From an uncultured bacterium (GTDB taxonomy: Bacteria; Cyanobacteriota; Vampirovibrionia; Gastranaerophilales; Gastranaerophilaceae), in NCBI GenBank assembly GCA_905211505.1, contig CAJMAX010000001.1:1-64000 (forward strand): DNA of 64,000 nt, read 5' to 3'. Shown in pieces: positions 50,837 through 59,943 of the stretch. A program made the translations under genes and the position numbers. The notes under the pieces were generated by a model. The model had not been told where the DNA came from. It was given only the letters and a program-made list of their open reading frames with translations, and made no database searches. Positions within the stretch are counted from its first letter, which is position 1, and the number at the start of each line of letters is the position of its first letter.

Positions 50837-51271
50837 ATGAAACAGTTAACAATGCAGCAAAAAAAATTTGTATCTGAATATATCAAAACGCTTGATGGTG
50901 AAAAATCTTTGATAGCAGCTGGTTATAAAGTTAAGAATTTAAAGGCTTTTGCATTAGAGTTACTTGCCAAAGATTCAATAATAAACGAGATTAAAACAAT
51001 GTTAAAACATCAAATTGAGGCTCTCAATGTTCAAAAGGGGTATGTTATACAAAAACTTTTGCAAATAGCAGAATTTTCTTTGGAAGAAGAAGATATTTTG
51101 GATAAAGAAGGTTACCCTACAGGAAAAAAGAAATTGAGAGATTCTTCTTCCGGATTGAAAGCTTTGGAAAGTTTGTGCAAATATCTTGGCTTTTTTGTCG
51201 CAAAATCTGAGGATGAGTATCATGAAGCGAAAATTATTACTATTTCAAATTTAGATGATGAAAAAATTTAA
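50837..51271 (+). CDS. Terminase small subunit
   Basis: A 144-residue protein matching the Terminase_2 pattern: LTMQQKKFVSEYIKTLDGEK, SLIAAGYKVKN (an HTH-like DNA-recognition segment), then a helical oligomerisation part (VIQKLLQIAEFSLEEE) and the common GLKALESLCKYLGFF end. It recognises phage DNA and regulates the large subunit. It is separated from TerL by three genes (unknown, GNAT, portal), which is unusual. Confidence 0.85.
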   Translation: MKQLTMQQKKFVSEYIKTLDGEKSLIAAGYKVKNLKAFALELLAKDSIINEIKTMLKHQIEALNVQKGYVIQKLLQIAEFSLEEEDILDKEGYPTGKKKLRDSSSGLKALESLCKYLGFFVAKSEDEYHEAKIITISNLDDEKI

Positions 51272-51288
51272 CAATGAAAGGTTTTTTA

Positions 51289-51639
51289 ATGAAAGATAAT
51301 AAAAATATTGAGCAGCTTCTTCTTGATGATATTTCAAGTGAAGATTTACTTAATTCAAAGATTGAACAAGAATTTACTTCTCAGCTTGAGGATAAAGGCT
51401 GTAGAGAAAAGAAGTTTGTAACTGATTTAAAACTGGCTCCTAAAGAAAAACTTTTTTCTAAAGATGCTGTATATCTTGTAATAAATAAAAACAGCAAGAC
51501 AAAATCTTATATTAATGGTGTTCAGGCGGAAGGCTTTCTTGGTTCGCAGAATGCGCTTAGAGAAAAATTTTTGTCAGGTAAAACAGATTATTTTGTAAGT
51601 GATAGTAATTATATAAAATTTTTCAAGGTAAAAGTATAG
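51289..51639 (+). CDS. Phage-block protein of unknown function (116 aa)
   Basis: Not recognised. The start is taken at ATG 51289 (MKDNKNIEQLLLDDISSEDL), where AAAGG lies about nine bases upstream; a longer start at 51274 has none. The first 50 residues are acidic and helical. The C-terminal half looks like a small beta domain (AVYLVINKNSKTKSYINGVQ, DYFVSDSNYIKFFKVKV). It lies between TerS and the GNAT gene with tight spacing, so it is likely a minor head or packaging protein. Confidence 0.65.
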   Translation: MKDNKNIEQLLLDDISSEDLLNSKIEQEFTSQLEDKGCREKKFVTDLKLAPKEKLFSKDAVYLVINKNSKTKSYINGVQAEGFLGSQNALREKFLSGKTDYFVSDSNYIKFFKVKV

Positions 51640-51643
51640 TTAA

Positions 51644-52168
51644 ATGTGTAAATTTATTGAAGTAGATTTGAATACTCCACATAATCTTTTCTCCATTTTG
51701 CATCATATCCCGAATATTCAAAACTGTTATCGTAAGTATTATAAATATTTACAAGACGATTTTGCTGAATATGAGGAAGATATTTTGTCCTACATAAGTC
51801 ATTGTAGTCCATATTTTTGGATTGTTTTGGATTATGACGATACATTTATGGGATTCATAGCTATGGATAATTTTGTTGGTCGCCGGCAAAATTTGTATAG
51901 CGGAGAGATATCTGTATGTTTAGAAAAAAGAGCCTGGGGCAGTTTTTGCAGATATGGTGCAAAAATTTTTTTAAAGAAATGTTTTGATGAACTAGGTTTA
52001 TATAAAATCAAAGCTCAAATTTTTCCGGATAATTTTAGAGTGAAATCTATTTTAAAAACTTCAGGTTTTGAATACGAATCAACCTTGAAAGCAGAAACCC
52101 TTAGACAAGGTGTGCCACAAGATATAGAGGTTTATTCTCTATACAGAAATTATTATTATGCGAGGTAA
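51644..52168 (+). CDS. GNAT-family acetyltransferase in the phage block (174 aa)
   Basis: A GNAT fold is suggested by DDTFMGFIAMDNFVGRRQ at strands 2-3, a GEISVCLEKRAWGSFCRYGAK stretch at strand 4 with the acetyl-CoA loop, and GLYKIKAQIFPDNFRVKSIL, then KTSGFEYEST, the RimJ/RimL-type ending. The pyrophosphate loop is less canonical (RAWGSFCRYG) than RxxGxG. The target is unknown; GNAT genes also occur in other phage head clusters. It starts four bases after the previous stop and ends three bases before the portal ATG. Confidence 0.8.
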   Translation: MCKFIEVDLNTPHNLFSILHHIPNIQNCYRKYYKYLQDDFAEYEEDILSYISHCSPYFWIVLDYDDTFMGFIAMDNFVGRRQNLYSGEISVCLEKRAWGSFCRYGAKIFLKKCFDELGLYKIKAQIFPDNFRVKSILKTSGFEYESTLKAETLRQGVPQDIEVYSLYRNYYYAR

Positions 52169-52171
52169 ATT

Positions 52172-53866
52172 ATGGAAAAATTATCAAAAGTTCAATCAAC
52201 AGGTATTGATTCTGTTGAAGAACAAAATATTATGAGTTGTATTATTGAAAAGTATGATGATTATAACGAAACACGTCGTTTACAACTATCCGATAATCGA
52301 TTAATTCGTCATGCTATATATAATTCGGATATTCCACGGGTAAACGGTTGGGATTGCCAAATTCAGCTTCCTGAAATTTATGAACTTGCTCAAACTTTAA
52401 AATCTCATATTGTTCAGAATTTGTATTCTCATCCGGATAGTATGTTTGATGTTTCCGGAGTCGATATGAAAACTCAAAAGTATGCAAACAAGCAAAAGGC
52501 AATGCTTGTTAATACATTTGAACTAATGAAAATTGAAGATGAAATGGAAAAGATTATTGATTCTGTTGTAGAGACAGGTGAAGTAACTCTTTTTGTGGGC
52601 TGGGAAACTAAAACTAAAAAAGTAAGAAGAGCACTGTCTGTGGAAGAGCAGCTTTCTAAAAGAACGGAAACCTCATTTGTTGTAGAAGATAAGATTGTTT
52701 ATGATAATGCAAAGGTTAAATTTATAAACTATGAGGACTTTGTTTTTGATAAAAGCGATGCTGCAAATTGGGATTCTTGTTCAAAAATATATAGAACATA
52801 TCAGTCATTTGATGAAATTAAATCAAATAATGCAAATAATTTGCTGAATTTAGAAAAATTGGAAGTGTTGAAAGGGGTGGTGGCAAATAAAAAAACTAAG
52901 AAAGATAGTAATATTTCCGGCAAGAAAATTGAAGTACTTGAGTACTGGGGAGATATTGAACTTACAGATGGTAAAGTTTTAAAGAATAAACTTATTGTAG
53001 TGGCTGGACGCAGTGTAATTATCCGGTTTGAGGATAATCCGTTTGTAATAAATCCTTTTATTCATGCAAATATTATAGAATGTCCGGCAACGGGGCGTGG
53101 TATTTCGCCATTACGTGTTGCACTAATTCTTAATAATATTTCTTCAACAATTTTAAACAAACAGTTGGATGCACTAGCCTTGATGATGAATCCTCCATAT
53201 TTGGCTCCAAAAGGGTGTTTTATGGGGCAGCAAGATGTAAGTCCAGGTAAAATTATTGAATATGATGCCTCATTAATGACCTCAACACCAACACCTTTAT
53301 CTTTTGATAAAGCTATGACGGGTTGGGATTTCTTAAATTATTTTAAATCAACAATTGAAAGTGCTACAGGAATATTTAAAAACATGGCAGGAAATATTCA
53401 AACACTTGACAGAACTGCAACTGAAATTAATTATTCTGTTAATGGACAGGAGGCTCGTTTAAATATGATTTTGGAAGCAATTAATAGAAAAGTTATTGTT
53501 CCAATGGTAGAGAAAACTGCAGAATTAATATCTTATTTTAAACTGGGAGAGGAAAATATTCTCACAAATGACAGAGGACAATGTTCATATATTCAAATTG
53601 ACGATGATGTTCGGAATTCTTCATATGTTTATCGTTATGGTGATAGAAAAGCTACATTTGAACGCAAGTCTAAGCTAAAAGAACTGTTTGAAATTGTCCA
53701 ATCTTTTGCAAACGTTGAGGCCGTTGCTCAACGTATAGATTGGCTTGAATGTTTTAAATTCGCGCTAGAGCAGTATGGTATTGAAAATTCCAATAATTTT
53801 TTAATAGAGGATACTAGTGTTCAAAAATCTGATTTAGCGTCAACTGGAGCTCTGGCTAAAAAATAA
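52172..53866 (+). CDS. Phage portal protein
   Basis: A 564-residue protein. Features of portal proteins include an N-terminal clip and helical part (IIEKYDDYNETRRLQLSDNR), WDCQIQLPEIYELAQTLKSH, a wing region (VETGEVTLFVGWETK), NYEDFVFDKSDAANWDSCSK and a long helix-loop near ISPLRVALILNNISSTILNK, followed by ESATGIFKNMAGNIQTLDRTATEIN. These match the SPP1/P22-like portal of tailed phages, the dodecameric gate for DNA. It precedes TerL, the usual partner, by 18 bases. Confidence 0.85.
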   Translation: MEKLSKVQSTGIDSVEEQNIMSCIIEKYDDYNETRRLQLSDNRLIRHAIYNSDIPRVNGWDCQIQLPEIYELAQTLKSHIVQNLYSHPDSMFDVSGVDMKTQKYANKQKAMLVNTFELMKIEDEMEKIIDSVVETGEVTLFVGWETKTKKVRRALSVEEQLSKRTETSFVVEDKIVYDNAKVKFINYEDFVFDKSDAANWDSCSKIYRTYQSFDEIKSNNANNLLNLEKLEVLKGVVANKKTKKDSNISGKKIEVLEYWGDIELTDGKVLKNKLIVVAGRSVIIRFEDNPFVINPFIHANIIECPATGRGISPLRVALILNNISSTILNKQLDALALMMNPPYLAPKGCFMGQQDVSPGKIIEYDASLMTSTPTPLSFDKAMTGWDFLNYFKSTIESATGIFKNMAGNIQTLDRTATEINYSVNGQEARLNMILEAINRKVIVPMVEKTAELISYFKLGEENILTNDRGQCSYIQIDDDVRNSSYVYRYGDRKATFERKSKLKELFEIVQSFANVEAVAQRIDWLECFKFALEQYGIENSNNFLIEDTSVQKSDLASTGALAKK

Positions 53867-53884
53867 CAGTTTGGATTATTAATA

Positions 53885-55174
53885 ATGAAATATAAATTAT
53901 TAGATGCACAAAGAAAATTTTTGGAAATCCCTCATACTTATTCATTGGATGTAGCAGTGTATCAAGGTGGTTATGGTTCCGGCAAAACTTTTGCCGGAGC
54001 CTTGCTCGGAATATTATTGGCTTTGAAATTTCCGGGAATTAGAGGGCTTGTAGGGGCACAAACTTATACCCTGGTAAGAGATACAACTTTACAGACTTAT
54101 TTTGAGCATTTAGAGCAAATGAAGTTTTGTGAGGGTGTTGATTACAGGTGGACAAGTTCTGAACAAAAACTCGTATTTCATAATGGCTCAGAAATTTTAT
54201 TTAGGCATTTTGACGAACCGAATAAATTGAAATCATTGAATTTAGGTTTTGTAGAAATTGAAGAAATGTCTGATGTTCCGTATGATACTTTTAAAATGCT
54301 TGTAGCGAGAATGCGTCAGAAAATTTTGCCTCAATGGAAAAATTTTACATATAGGATTTTTGGACATACCAATCCTGAAATTCAAAAAGGCTGGATTTAT
54401 AAAACTTTTTTCGATAATCCCCCTCCAAATTATAGATTAATTTGTGCACCTACTACACAGAATATTTATTTGCCTCAAGGTTTTTGTGATGAATTGAAAA
54501 AACTTTATGATAATAGTTATTACGAGACTTTTGTTCTTGGTAAGACGGGTAATTATAATCAAAATTTGGTAGTAAAAGATTTCACTGATGATAATGTTCG
54601 AGAGATTAAATACCAGCAGGATTTAGATGTTCATATCAGTTGTGATTTCAATGTAGATCCTATGGCATGGGTACTGGCTCATAAAACAGATGACAAAGTT
54701 TTTTATTTTGATGAACTGGTTATAGAGAATACAACTACTGCTAAAACTTGTGAGGAATTTTGTAAAAGATATCCGGACCATAAAGGAAAAGTTATTATAA
54801 ATGGTGATGCATCAGGTGATAATCGTAGTTGTACAAGTGAATACACAAATTATGTAATTATTAAAAAGAAAATGCAAACTTTTGGGTACGATGCTGAGAT
54901 AAAGATTAAGGCTTTCAACCCTCCTATAAAAAATAGGGTAGCAGCGTTTAATGCAAAAGTAAGAAATGCAGATGGTGAAATTGGTTTGTATGTTTCTCCA
55001 AAATGTGAAAAGCTGCTATATAACATTTATAATCTACGTTATATGGAGGGTTCTTCAAAGATAAATATTCCTACCTATTCTCAGATTAAACAATCTAAGG
55101 AATTAAAATTTTTGTCGCATCCGTTTGATGCAGCCTCATATCTTGTTGATTTTTACTGGCCTATAGTTTTATAA
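53885..55174 (+). CDS. Terminase large subunit
   Basis: A 429-residue packaging motor. Walker A is YQGGYGSGKTFAGAL (about 27-41), Walker B is LGFVEIEEM (about 119-127), and FGHTNPEIQKGWIYKTFFDN is the coupling motif region. The nuclease domain has ISCDFNVDPMAWVLAH (first Asp), FYFDELV and INGDASGDNRSC. All catalytic acidic residues expected of a functional ATPase and nuclease appear present, so no decay is visible. TerL pumps DNA into procapsids through the portal. Confidence 0.92.
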   Translation: MKYKLLDAQRKFLEIPHTYSLDVAVYQGGYGSGKTFAGALLGILLALKFPGIRGLVGAQTYTLVRDTTLQTYFEHLEQMKFCEGVDYRWTSSEQKLVFHNGSEILFRHFDEPNKLKSLNLGFVEIEEMSDVPYDTFKMLVARMRQKILPQWKNFTYRIFGHTNPEIQKGWIYKTFFDNPPPNYRLICAPTTQNIYLPQGFCDELKKLYDNSYYETFVLGKTGNYNQNLVVKDFTDDNVREIKYQQDLDVHISCDFNVDPMAWVLAHKTDDKVFYFDELVIENTTTAKTCEEFCKRYPDHKGKVIINGDASGDNRSCTSEYTNYVIIKKKMQTFGYDAEIKIKAFNPPIKNRVAAFNAKVRNADGEIGLYVSPKCEKLLYNIYNLRYMEGSSKINIPTYSQIKQSKELKFLSHPFDAASYLVDFYWPIVL

Positions 55175-55194
55175 AAGATAAAAGGAAGATTTTT

Positions 55195-55425
55195 ATGGAC
55201 ACATTATTGTATTATTCTCCGGTAATTATTGTTATTTTGGTGTTTCTTATTCAACAGAGAATTGTAGTTACACCCGAGCAATTGGAAAAGAAACATCGAG
55301 AAATTCTGAATGATGTTGAGAATCGTTTTGTAACTATTAATAGTCATGAAGATTTAAAATGTCAGTTTTTTGAAATGAAAGAAAAAATTGATAAAATTTA
55401 TGATTGTTTAATAATAACTAAATGA
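55195..55425 (+). CDS. Small membrane-anchored coiled-coil protein, spanin- or holin-like (76 aa)
   Basis: One N-terminal transmembrane helix (YYSPVIIVILVFLIQQRIVV, about 6-25), then a charged coiled coil (QLEKKHREILNDVENRF, FEMKEKIDKIYDCLI). The topology, an inner-membrane anchor with a periplasmic or cytoplasmic coil, fits an i-spanin or accessory lysis protein but is not diagnostic. AAAGGAAG precedes the ATG, 20 bases after TerL. It is the last gene I place in the phage block. Confidence 0.65.
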   Translation: MDTLLYYSPVIIVILVFLIQQRIVVTPEQLEKKHREILNDVENRFVTINSHEDLKCQFFEMKEKIDKIYDCLIITK

Positions 55426-55546
55426 ATTATGAGTATTAGTTTTGTAACAAAATATTAAATTCTGCCTTTTCTATTTAAAGATTTGAATTCAAAATACCGT
55501 ATATAAAGACAAGTACAGTAATAAAATTGAAAGGTTTTGGATTTCA

Positions 55547-57358
55547 ATGGGAATAGCAACATGTCAAGCCAGATTTTTAGGCATAACAGCAAGAAAAGCA
55601 GATTGTGAATATAAATCTACTGAATTGGCGCAGCAAAAACTTGAGATAACAAATCAGTTATCAAGTGTTTCTGCAGAATATTCCAACGCCTTGAATTCTA
55701 CAAAACTAATTTGGTCTAATGAAGCTGTTGGCAAGGATTATGGATTAACATACAGTTTATTAATGATGCCTTCTGCAATAAATGATTATAACCCATATAT
55801 GATAACAACAACTTCAGGGGCTATTGTCTTAAATTCAGAATATGCAGCTGCAGCTAAAGCTGCCGGAATATCAATGGCAGGTGGCGTAGGCTCTAGTGAT
55901 TCAAGAGATAAATTTATTGCGGCTCTGGTTCCTGGTGGTATTATTACTCAGGAAACAGCTAATCAACTTACCGTAAAAGATTATGCGTATGAAGCTGATG
56001 TTAACAAGCCTGGTTCTGTTATTTTGTCTCAAAATCAACCTACTGGTGCTACCGGTTCTGTTGGTTGGAATCCTACAGCAGGTATGGGTGCAAAACCTAT
56101 GGATAAAACATCTGTTTCTGCTATGCAGTTGGAAGATTTGATTTTCAGTGAAGCTATCGGTCAGCAAAAACTTGACTGGGGACAGCTGACAGTTGATAAA
56201 AATAATAATATGATTACCGAGGCAGAATTCGAGAAGAAAAAACAAGACTACGATAACTTGATTAAGGATGCCAGAAAAGCCGGTGATATGGCTGAAGTTG
56301 AAAGATTAACTACAGAAAAAGAAAAATATATTGCAGATAATCAGGGTAAAGTCCAAAGTTTTAAGCCATCAGATAATTTGCAAACAAACGATAATTCAAT
56401 TAAAGATTCAGGTTTTACAATTGTTGAGAATGGAATAATTAACCATTACGAAGACGAACTTAAAAATATGACAATTGGTGATTTGCTTTCTCATAATATT
56501 GTGTTGATGATGCAAGGAAATAAAGCAGATGATATGTCAAAAAGCGTTGAAAAACTTTTAGAATCAATAGCTAAAGTTTTTGGGTACGGACAATCTGGTG
56601 TTGGTCTTAACGTTGATGACGCATCTAATGACGCATTAAAATATGCTATGGAAATGACTAAAAGATTCTTTTTAAATCCGGGTAATGCGATTACTGAGGG
56701 TTCAAGAGGTAGTGATAAATCGATGACTGATAACAGTGCCTATTTGAATGCTACAGACTATAACAGGATATCTCAAGCTAAAGGTTATACAGCAGTCAGT
56801 CTTTCAAATATGTTATCTACATTCTTGACATTTTTTGATAACTCTTTAAATGGCGCAACTTCAGATTATGTTGTTGGTAAATCAGTTGAAACTTCGCAGT
56901 TTGTTACTGATAATAATAGCTATTATTATATAGGACAAACCGATGAAGATGCCCCTACACTAAATGAAAAATTAGCAGATTTTTATGACGAGATTTATAA
57001 TAATATCTGTGAACATGGTTGGAGAGAAGATGCAAGTCTTGATGATGATGAGTATCTTGAGAGTATGATAAAAGATGGCAGATATTCTATGAGTTCTCTA
57101 AATAATGATGGCTATTATTACCAGACACGTTATAACGAAACTGGATATCTTTCAGAAGTTTCAGATACTGATGCTATCACAAGAGCTGAAGCAGAATATA
57201 CTCGTAAAAAAGCAGAATTAACGTATAAAGAAGATTCAATAGATTTGAAAGCTAAAAAACTAGATGCTGAAATTTCTGCACTATCGACTGAGTATGATAC
57301 AGTAAAAAGTTTACTTTCCAAAAATATTGAAAAAACATTTTCAATGTATTCAGGTTAA
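55547..57358 (+). CDS. Protein with conserved coiled-coil ends and variable centre (603 aa)
   Basis: Not assigned. The N-terminus MGIATCQARFLGITARKADC followed by an amphipathic helix to about residue 60, and a C-terminal helix (about 555-600: AEYTRKKAELTYKEDSID, LDAEISALSTEYDTVKSLL) give the end-helix layout seen in flagellin, hook and some type III secretion proteins. The middle is Gly/Asn/Asp-rich, with an EF-hand-like DKNNNMITEAEFEKK near residue 225. It has no signal peptide. The gene has its own promoter region (55426-55546) and a bidirectional terminator, so it is probably a host gene beside the phage block. Confidence 0.75.
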   Translation: MGIATCQARFLGITARKADCEYKSTELAQQKLEITNQLSSVSAEYSNALNSTKLIWSNEAVGKDYGLTYSLLMMPSAINDYNPYMITTTSGAIVLNSEYAAAAKAAGISMAGGVGSSDSRDKFIAALVPGGIITQETANQLTVKDYAYEADVNKPGSVILSQNQPTGATGSVGWNPTAGMGAKPMDKTSVSAMQLEDLIFSEAIGQQKLDWGQLTVDKNNNMITEAEFEKKKQDYDNLIKDARKAGDMAEVERLTTEKEKYIADNQGKVQSFKPSDNLQTNDNSIKDSGFTIVENGIINHYEDELKNMTIGDLLSHNIVLMMQGNKADDMSKSVEKLLESIAKVFGYGQSGVGLNVDDASNDALKYAMEMTKRFFLNPGNAITEGSRGSDKSMTDNSAYLNATDYNRISQAKGYTAVSLSNMLSTFLTFFDNSLNGATSDYVVGKSVETSQFVTDNNSYYYIGQTDEDAPTLNEKLADFYDEIYNNICEHGWREDASLDDDEYLESMIKDGRYSMSSLNNDGYYYQTRYNETGYLSEVSDTDAITRAEAEYTRKKAELTYKEDSIDLKAKKLDAEISALSTEYDTVKSLLSKNIEKTFSMYSG

Positions 57359-57386
57359 AAAAGCGGCATTTATGCCGCTTTTTTAT
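57357..57386. terminator. Bidirectional terminator between the 603-aa gene and rarA
   Basis: AAAAAAGCGGCAT / ATGCCGCTTTTTT; it overlaps the last bases of both convergent genes. Confidence 0.88.
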
Positions 57387-58615
57387 TTTGTATATTTTTT
57401 ACCTAATAGTTCATCAGGTAGGAATTGCTGTTCAATATCAGGTGCATCATGTGAATAAACATATCCAATGCCGAATCCGTATTTTTTAGCATCTTTATAA
57501 TGCGCGTCCCGCAGATGCATTGGCGGCGGATAGTCTTTTCCTTGAGCGATATCAGAAAGTGCCGCATCAATTGCACAAACTGTTTCATTAGATTTTGGTG
57601 CTCTAGCCACATAAATTACAGCTTGAGCAAGAGGTATTCTTCCCTCTGGAAGTCCTAACAGTTCAACTGCTTTATATGCGTTCAGTGCCACGTTTAAAGC
57701 GTTTGTATCTGCATTTCCTACATCTTCTGCCGCACAGGTGATAAGTCTTCGTGCAATAAATCGCGGGTCTTCCCCTGCTGTTATCATTTTTGCAAGGTAA
57801 TAAATAGCTGCATCAGGGTCGCTTCCTCTCAAACTTTTTTGAAACGCTGATGCACAATCATAATGCTCTTGTTGGGAGTATCTTGTATTTCTTTGCTGAC
57901 AAATTTCTTCAATAATTTTAACCGTCAGCATCCTCTTACCGTCTTTTAAGTCACTTGCAAAATACGCATTTTCTACTATGTTAAGAGCATATCTTGCATC
58001 TCCTCTTGCAAGGTTGATGATGAAATCCAGAACTCCGCTTTCACATTCCATAAGTGTATAGTGTGTTGCAAGGTAACTGAATCCTTTTTTTATTATTGAA
58101 GACATACTTTTATCATCTATAGCGTTAAGTCTTACAACCTGAACTCTTGATAAAAGAGCCGGAACAACTTGAAATGACGGATTTTCCGTTGTTGAACCAA
58201 TTAAGAATAATGTACCGTTTTCAAGATGTGGTAACAGTGCATCCTGCTGGGTTTTTGAATATCTGTGGATTTCATCAATAAATAAAATTGTTTTTTGTCC
58301 TGCGCGCAGTGATTCTTTTGCTTTTTCAACTGCATCTTTAATATCTTTTACGCCGGATGTTACTGCAGAAATTTCAATAAAATTTGCGTTTGTTTTTGTT
58401 GCAATAAGTCGTGCCAGTGTAGTTTTTCCGCACCCGGGAGTTCCCCAGAAAATTAAAGAAAATAATCTGTTCGTTTTGAGTAAATTTAAAATAGGGCTAT
58501 TGGGTGCTACAACATTACTTTGACCTAAAAAATCTTCAATAGTTTTAGGGCGTAGAATTTCTGCTAACGGGATTTGTTTATTTTGATTTTCAAGTTCTGT
58601 AAATAAATTGTTCAT
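57383..58615 (-). CDS. rarA: Replication-associated recombination protein A (MgsA/RarA)
   Basis: A 410-residue AAA+ ATPase. PLAEILRPKTIEDFLGQSNV is at the N-terminus, Walker A is GTPGCGKTTLARLIA, Walker B is ILFIDEIHRYSKTQQDALL, and sensor 1 is IGSTTENPSF. The family's C-terminal tetramer domain carries SDPDAAIYYLAKMITAGEDP and ARRLITCAAEDVGNAD. RarA acts at stalled forks with SSB and RecA. The promoter sits directly before the ATG (58622-58651). Confidence 0.95.
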   Translation of the reverse strand: MNNLFTELENQNKQIPLAEILRPKTIEDFLGQSNVVAPNSPILNLLKTNRLFSLIFWGTPGCGKTTLARLIATKTNANFIEISAVTSGVKDIKDAVEKAKESLRAGQKTILFIDEIHRYSKTQQDALLPHLENGTLFLIGSTTENPSFQVVPALLSRVQVVRLNAIDDKSMSSIIKKGFSYLATHYTLMECESGVLDFIINLARGDARYALNIVENAYFASDLKDGKRMLTVKIIEEICQQRNTRYSQQEHYDCASAFQKSLRGSDPDAAIYYLAKMITAGEDPRFIARRLITCAAEDVGNADTNALNVALNAYKAVELLGLPEGRIPLAQAVIYVARAPKSNETVCAIDAALSDIAQGKDYPPPMHLRDAHYKDAKKYGFGIGYVYSHDAPDIEQQFLPDELLGKKYTK

Positions 58616-58621
58616 AGTATA

Positions 58622-58651
58622 ATTATACTATAATAAATATTACTATATCAA
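58622..58651 (-). promoter_or_regulatory. Leaderless-type promoter of rarA
   Basis: Read leftward: TTGATA (58651-58646), an 18-base spacer, TATAAT (58627-58622), then six bases (TATACT) to the ATG at 58615. The -10 lies in the palindrome TAGTATAATTATACTA (58615-58630), so it could also be an operator. Confidence 0.65.
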
Positions 58652-58705
58652 ACAAGAGGTATTTCCTCGTCCGAGCATCGGAGAGGAGTAGGGTGAGGAT
58701 ATATT

Positions 58706-59926
58706 TTGAATAAAAATTTTTGGATTGTTATAGTTTCAACTTTAATTTTGATAACAGGAATGTTTTTTGCATTTAGAAGTAAACATGTAGATAATGAAGT
58801 TGTATTTTGGACATTGCAGATGAATGATTTTGCTCCATACGTAAACGGAGTTATTTCTGAATTTGAAAAAGAAAATCCGAGTATAAAAATAAAATGGGTG
58901 GATGTTCCATTTTCCGAGGGTGAAAAAAGAACTTTAGCCTCTGTTTTAAGTGATAATCCGCCGGATTTGGTGAATTTAAATCCTGATTTTTCCTCAACTT
59001 TAGCTCATAAAGGTGCATTGTATGAGATTCCAAAAGCTGAAACAGAGCAGTTTAATCAGGAAATTATGGATGCGCTGAAAGTAGATGGTAAAATATATTC
59101 TATTCCGTGGTATGCAACTAGTGCAATAACAATCTATAATAAAAATATTTTAAAAAAATCAGGTATCTATATTCCAAAAACGTACTCCAATTTAGAGAAG
59201 TTAGCACCTCTTGTTAGAAAGAATGCAAATGCCTATATAATGTTACCTAACATTACAGAAAACGATACTATGCTAAAAATTCTTAATAAATATGGAGTTT
59301 TTGGCGTTGATAAAATAAATTCGAATAAATCTGCTGAAGTTTTTGAGATGTTTAAAAATTTATATATAAAAGATTTGATTCCAAAAGAATCAATTACAAT
59401 GACATTACAGGAATCTTTGGAAAAATATATGTCTGGAAATATATTGCTTATAAATGCAGGTCCTAATTTCTTGAACATGATTAAAGAAAATGCTCCAGCA
59501 ACATATGAAGTAACAGATGTTGCGCCTCAAATAACTGGAGAACTCGGGCAAAATGATTTTTCTTTGATGAATTTTGTTATACCTGTTAGAGCAAAACATA
59601 AAGACGAAGCTTTAAAATTTGCATTATTTTTGACTAATGAGAAAAATCAACTGGAACTGGCTAAACTAACAAATGTTCTGGCAACTAATGAAAAGGCATT
59701 AAAGAGTGATTTTTATACAAAATATGATGATAATTTGGAGGCAAAAGCCAGAGTTATAAGTGCAAATCAGCTTAATAAAATTCAGCCGGCATTCAAAACT
59801 CAAAAAGGGCAAAAAGATATAAATAATATTATAAATAATGCTGTGCAATCAGTCTTGTTGAATAAAAATGAAACAAAAACTATATTGGAAAAAGTGGAAA
59901 ATGATTGGCGAATGTTGAATGATTAA
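58706..59926 (+). CDS. Extracellular solute-binding protein (sugar ABC type), membrane-anchored
   Basis: A 406-residue protein starting at TTG 58706 with GTGAGGA upstream. The N-terminal hydrophobic helix NFWIVIVSTLILITGMFFAF (about 4-23) lacks a lipobox cysteine, so the protein is likely anchored by an uncleaved signal or simply exported. The mature part has the family-1 binding-protein pattern: VVFWTLQMNDF, INGVISEFEKENPSIKIKWV-type strand-helix, SDNPPDLVNLNPDFSSTLA, GKIYSIPWYATSAITIYNK. It would bind a sugar or oligosaccharide. No ABC permease or ATPase gene is adjacent; an alcohol dehydrogenase gene follows after 17 bases. Confidence 0.88.
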   Translation: MNKNFWIVIVSTLILITGMFFAFRSKHVDNEVVFWTLQMNDFAPYVNGVISEFEKENPSIKIKWVDVPFSEGEKRTLASVLSDNPPDLVNLNPDFSSTLAHKGALYEIPKAETEQFNQEIMDALKVDGKIYSIPWYATSAITIYNKNILKKSGIYIPKTYSNLEKLAPLVRKNANAYIMLPNITENDTMLKILNKYGVFGVDKINSNKSAEVFEMFKNLYIKDLIPKESITMTLQESLEKYMSGNILLINAGPNFLNMIKENAPATYEVTDVAPQITGELGQNDFSLMNFVIPVRAKHKDEALKFALFLTNEKNQLELAKLTNVLATNEKALKSDFYTKYDDNLEAKARVISANQLNKIQPAFKTQKGQKDINNIINNAVQSVLLNKNETKTILEKVENDWRMLND

Positions 59927-59943
59927 AGTAAAAGGAGAAATAT

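Noticed and set aside
45013-55546. att-like direct repeats at the edges of the phage block
   Set aside because: Only short AT-rich matches (such as AAAATATT) occur at both ends, expected by chance.
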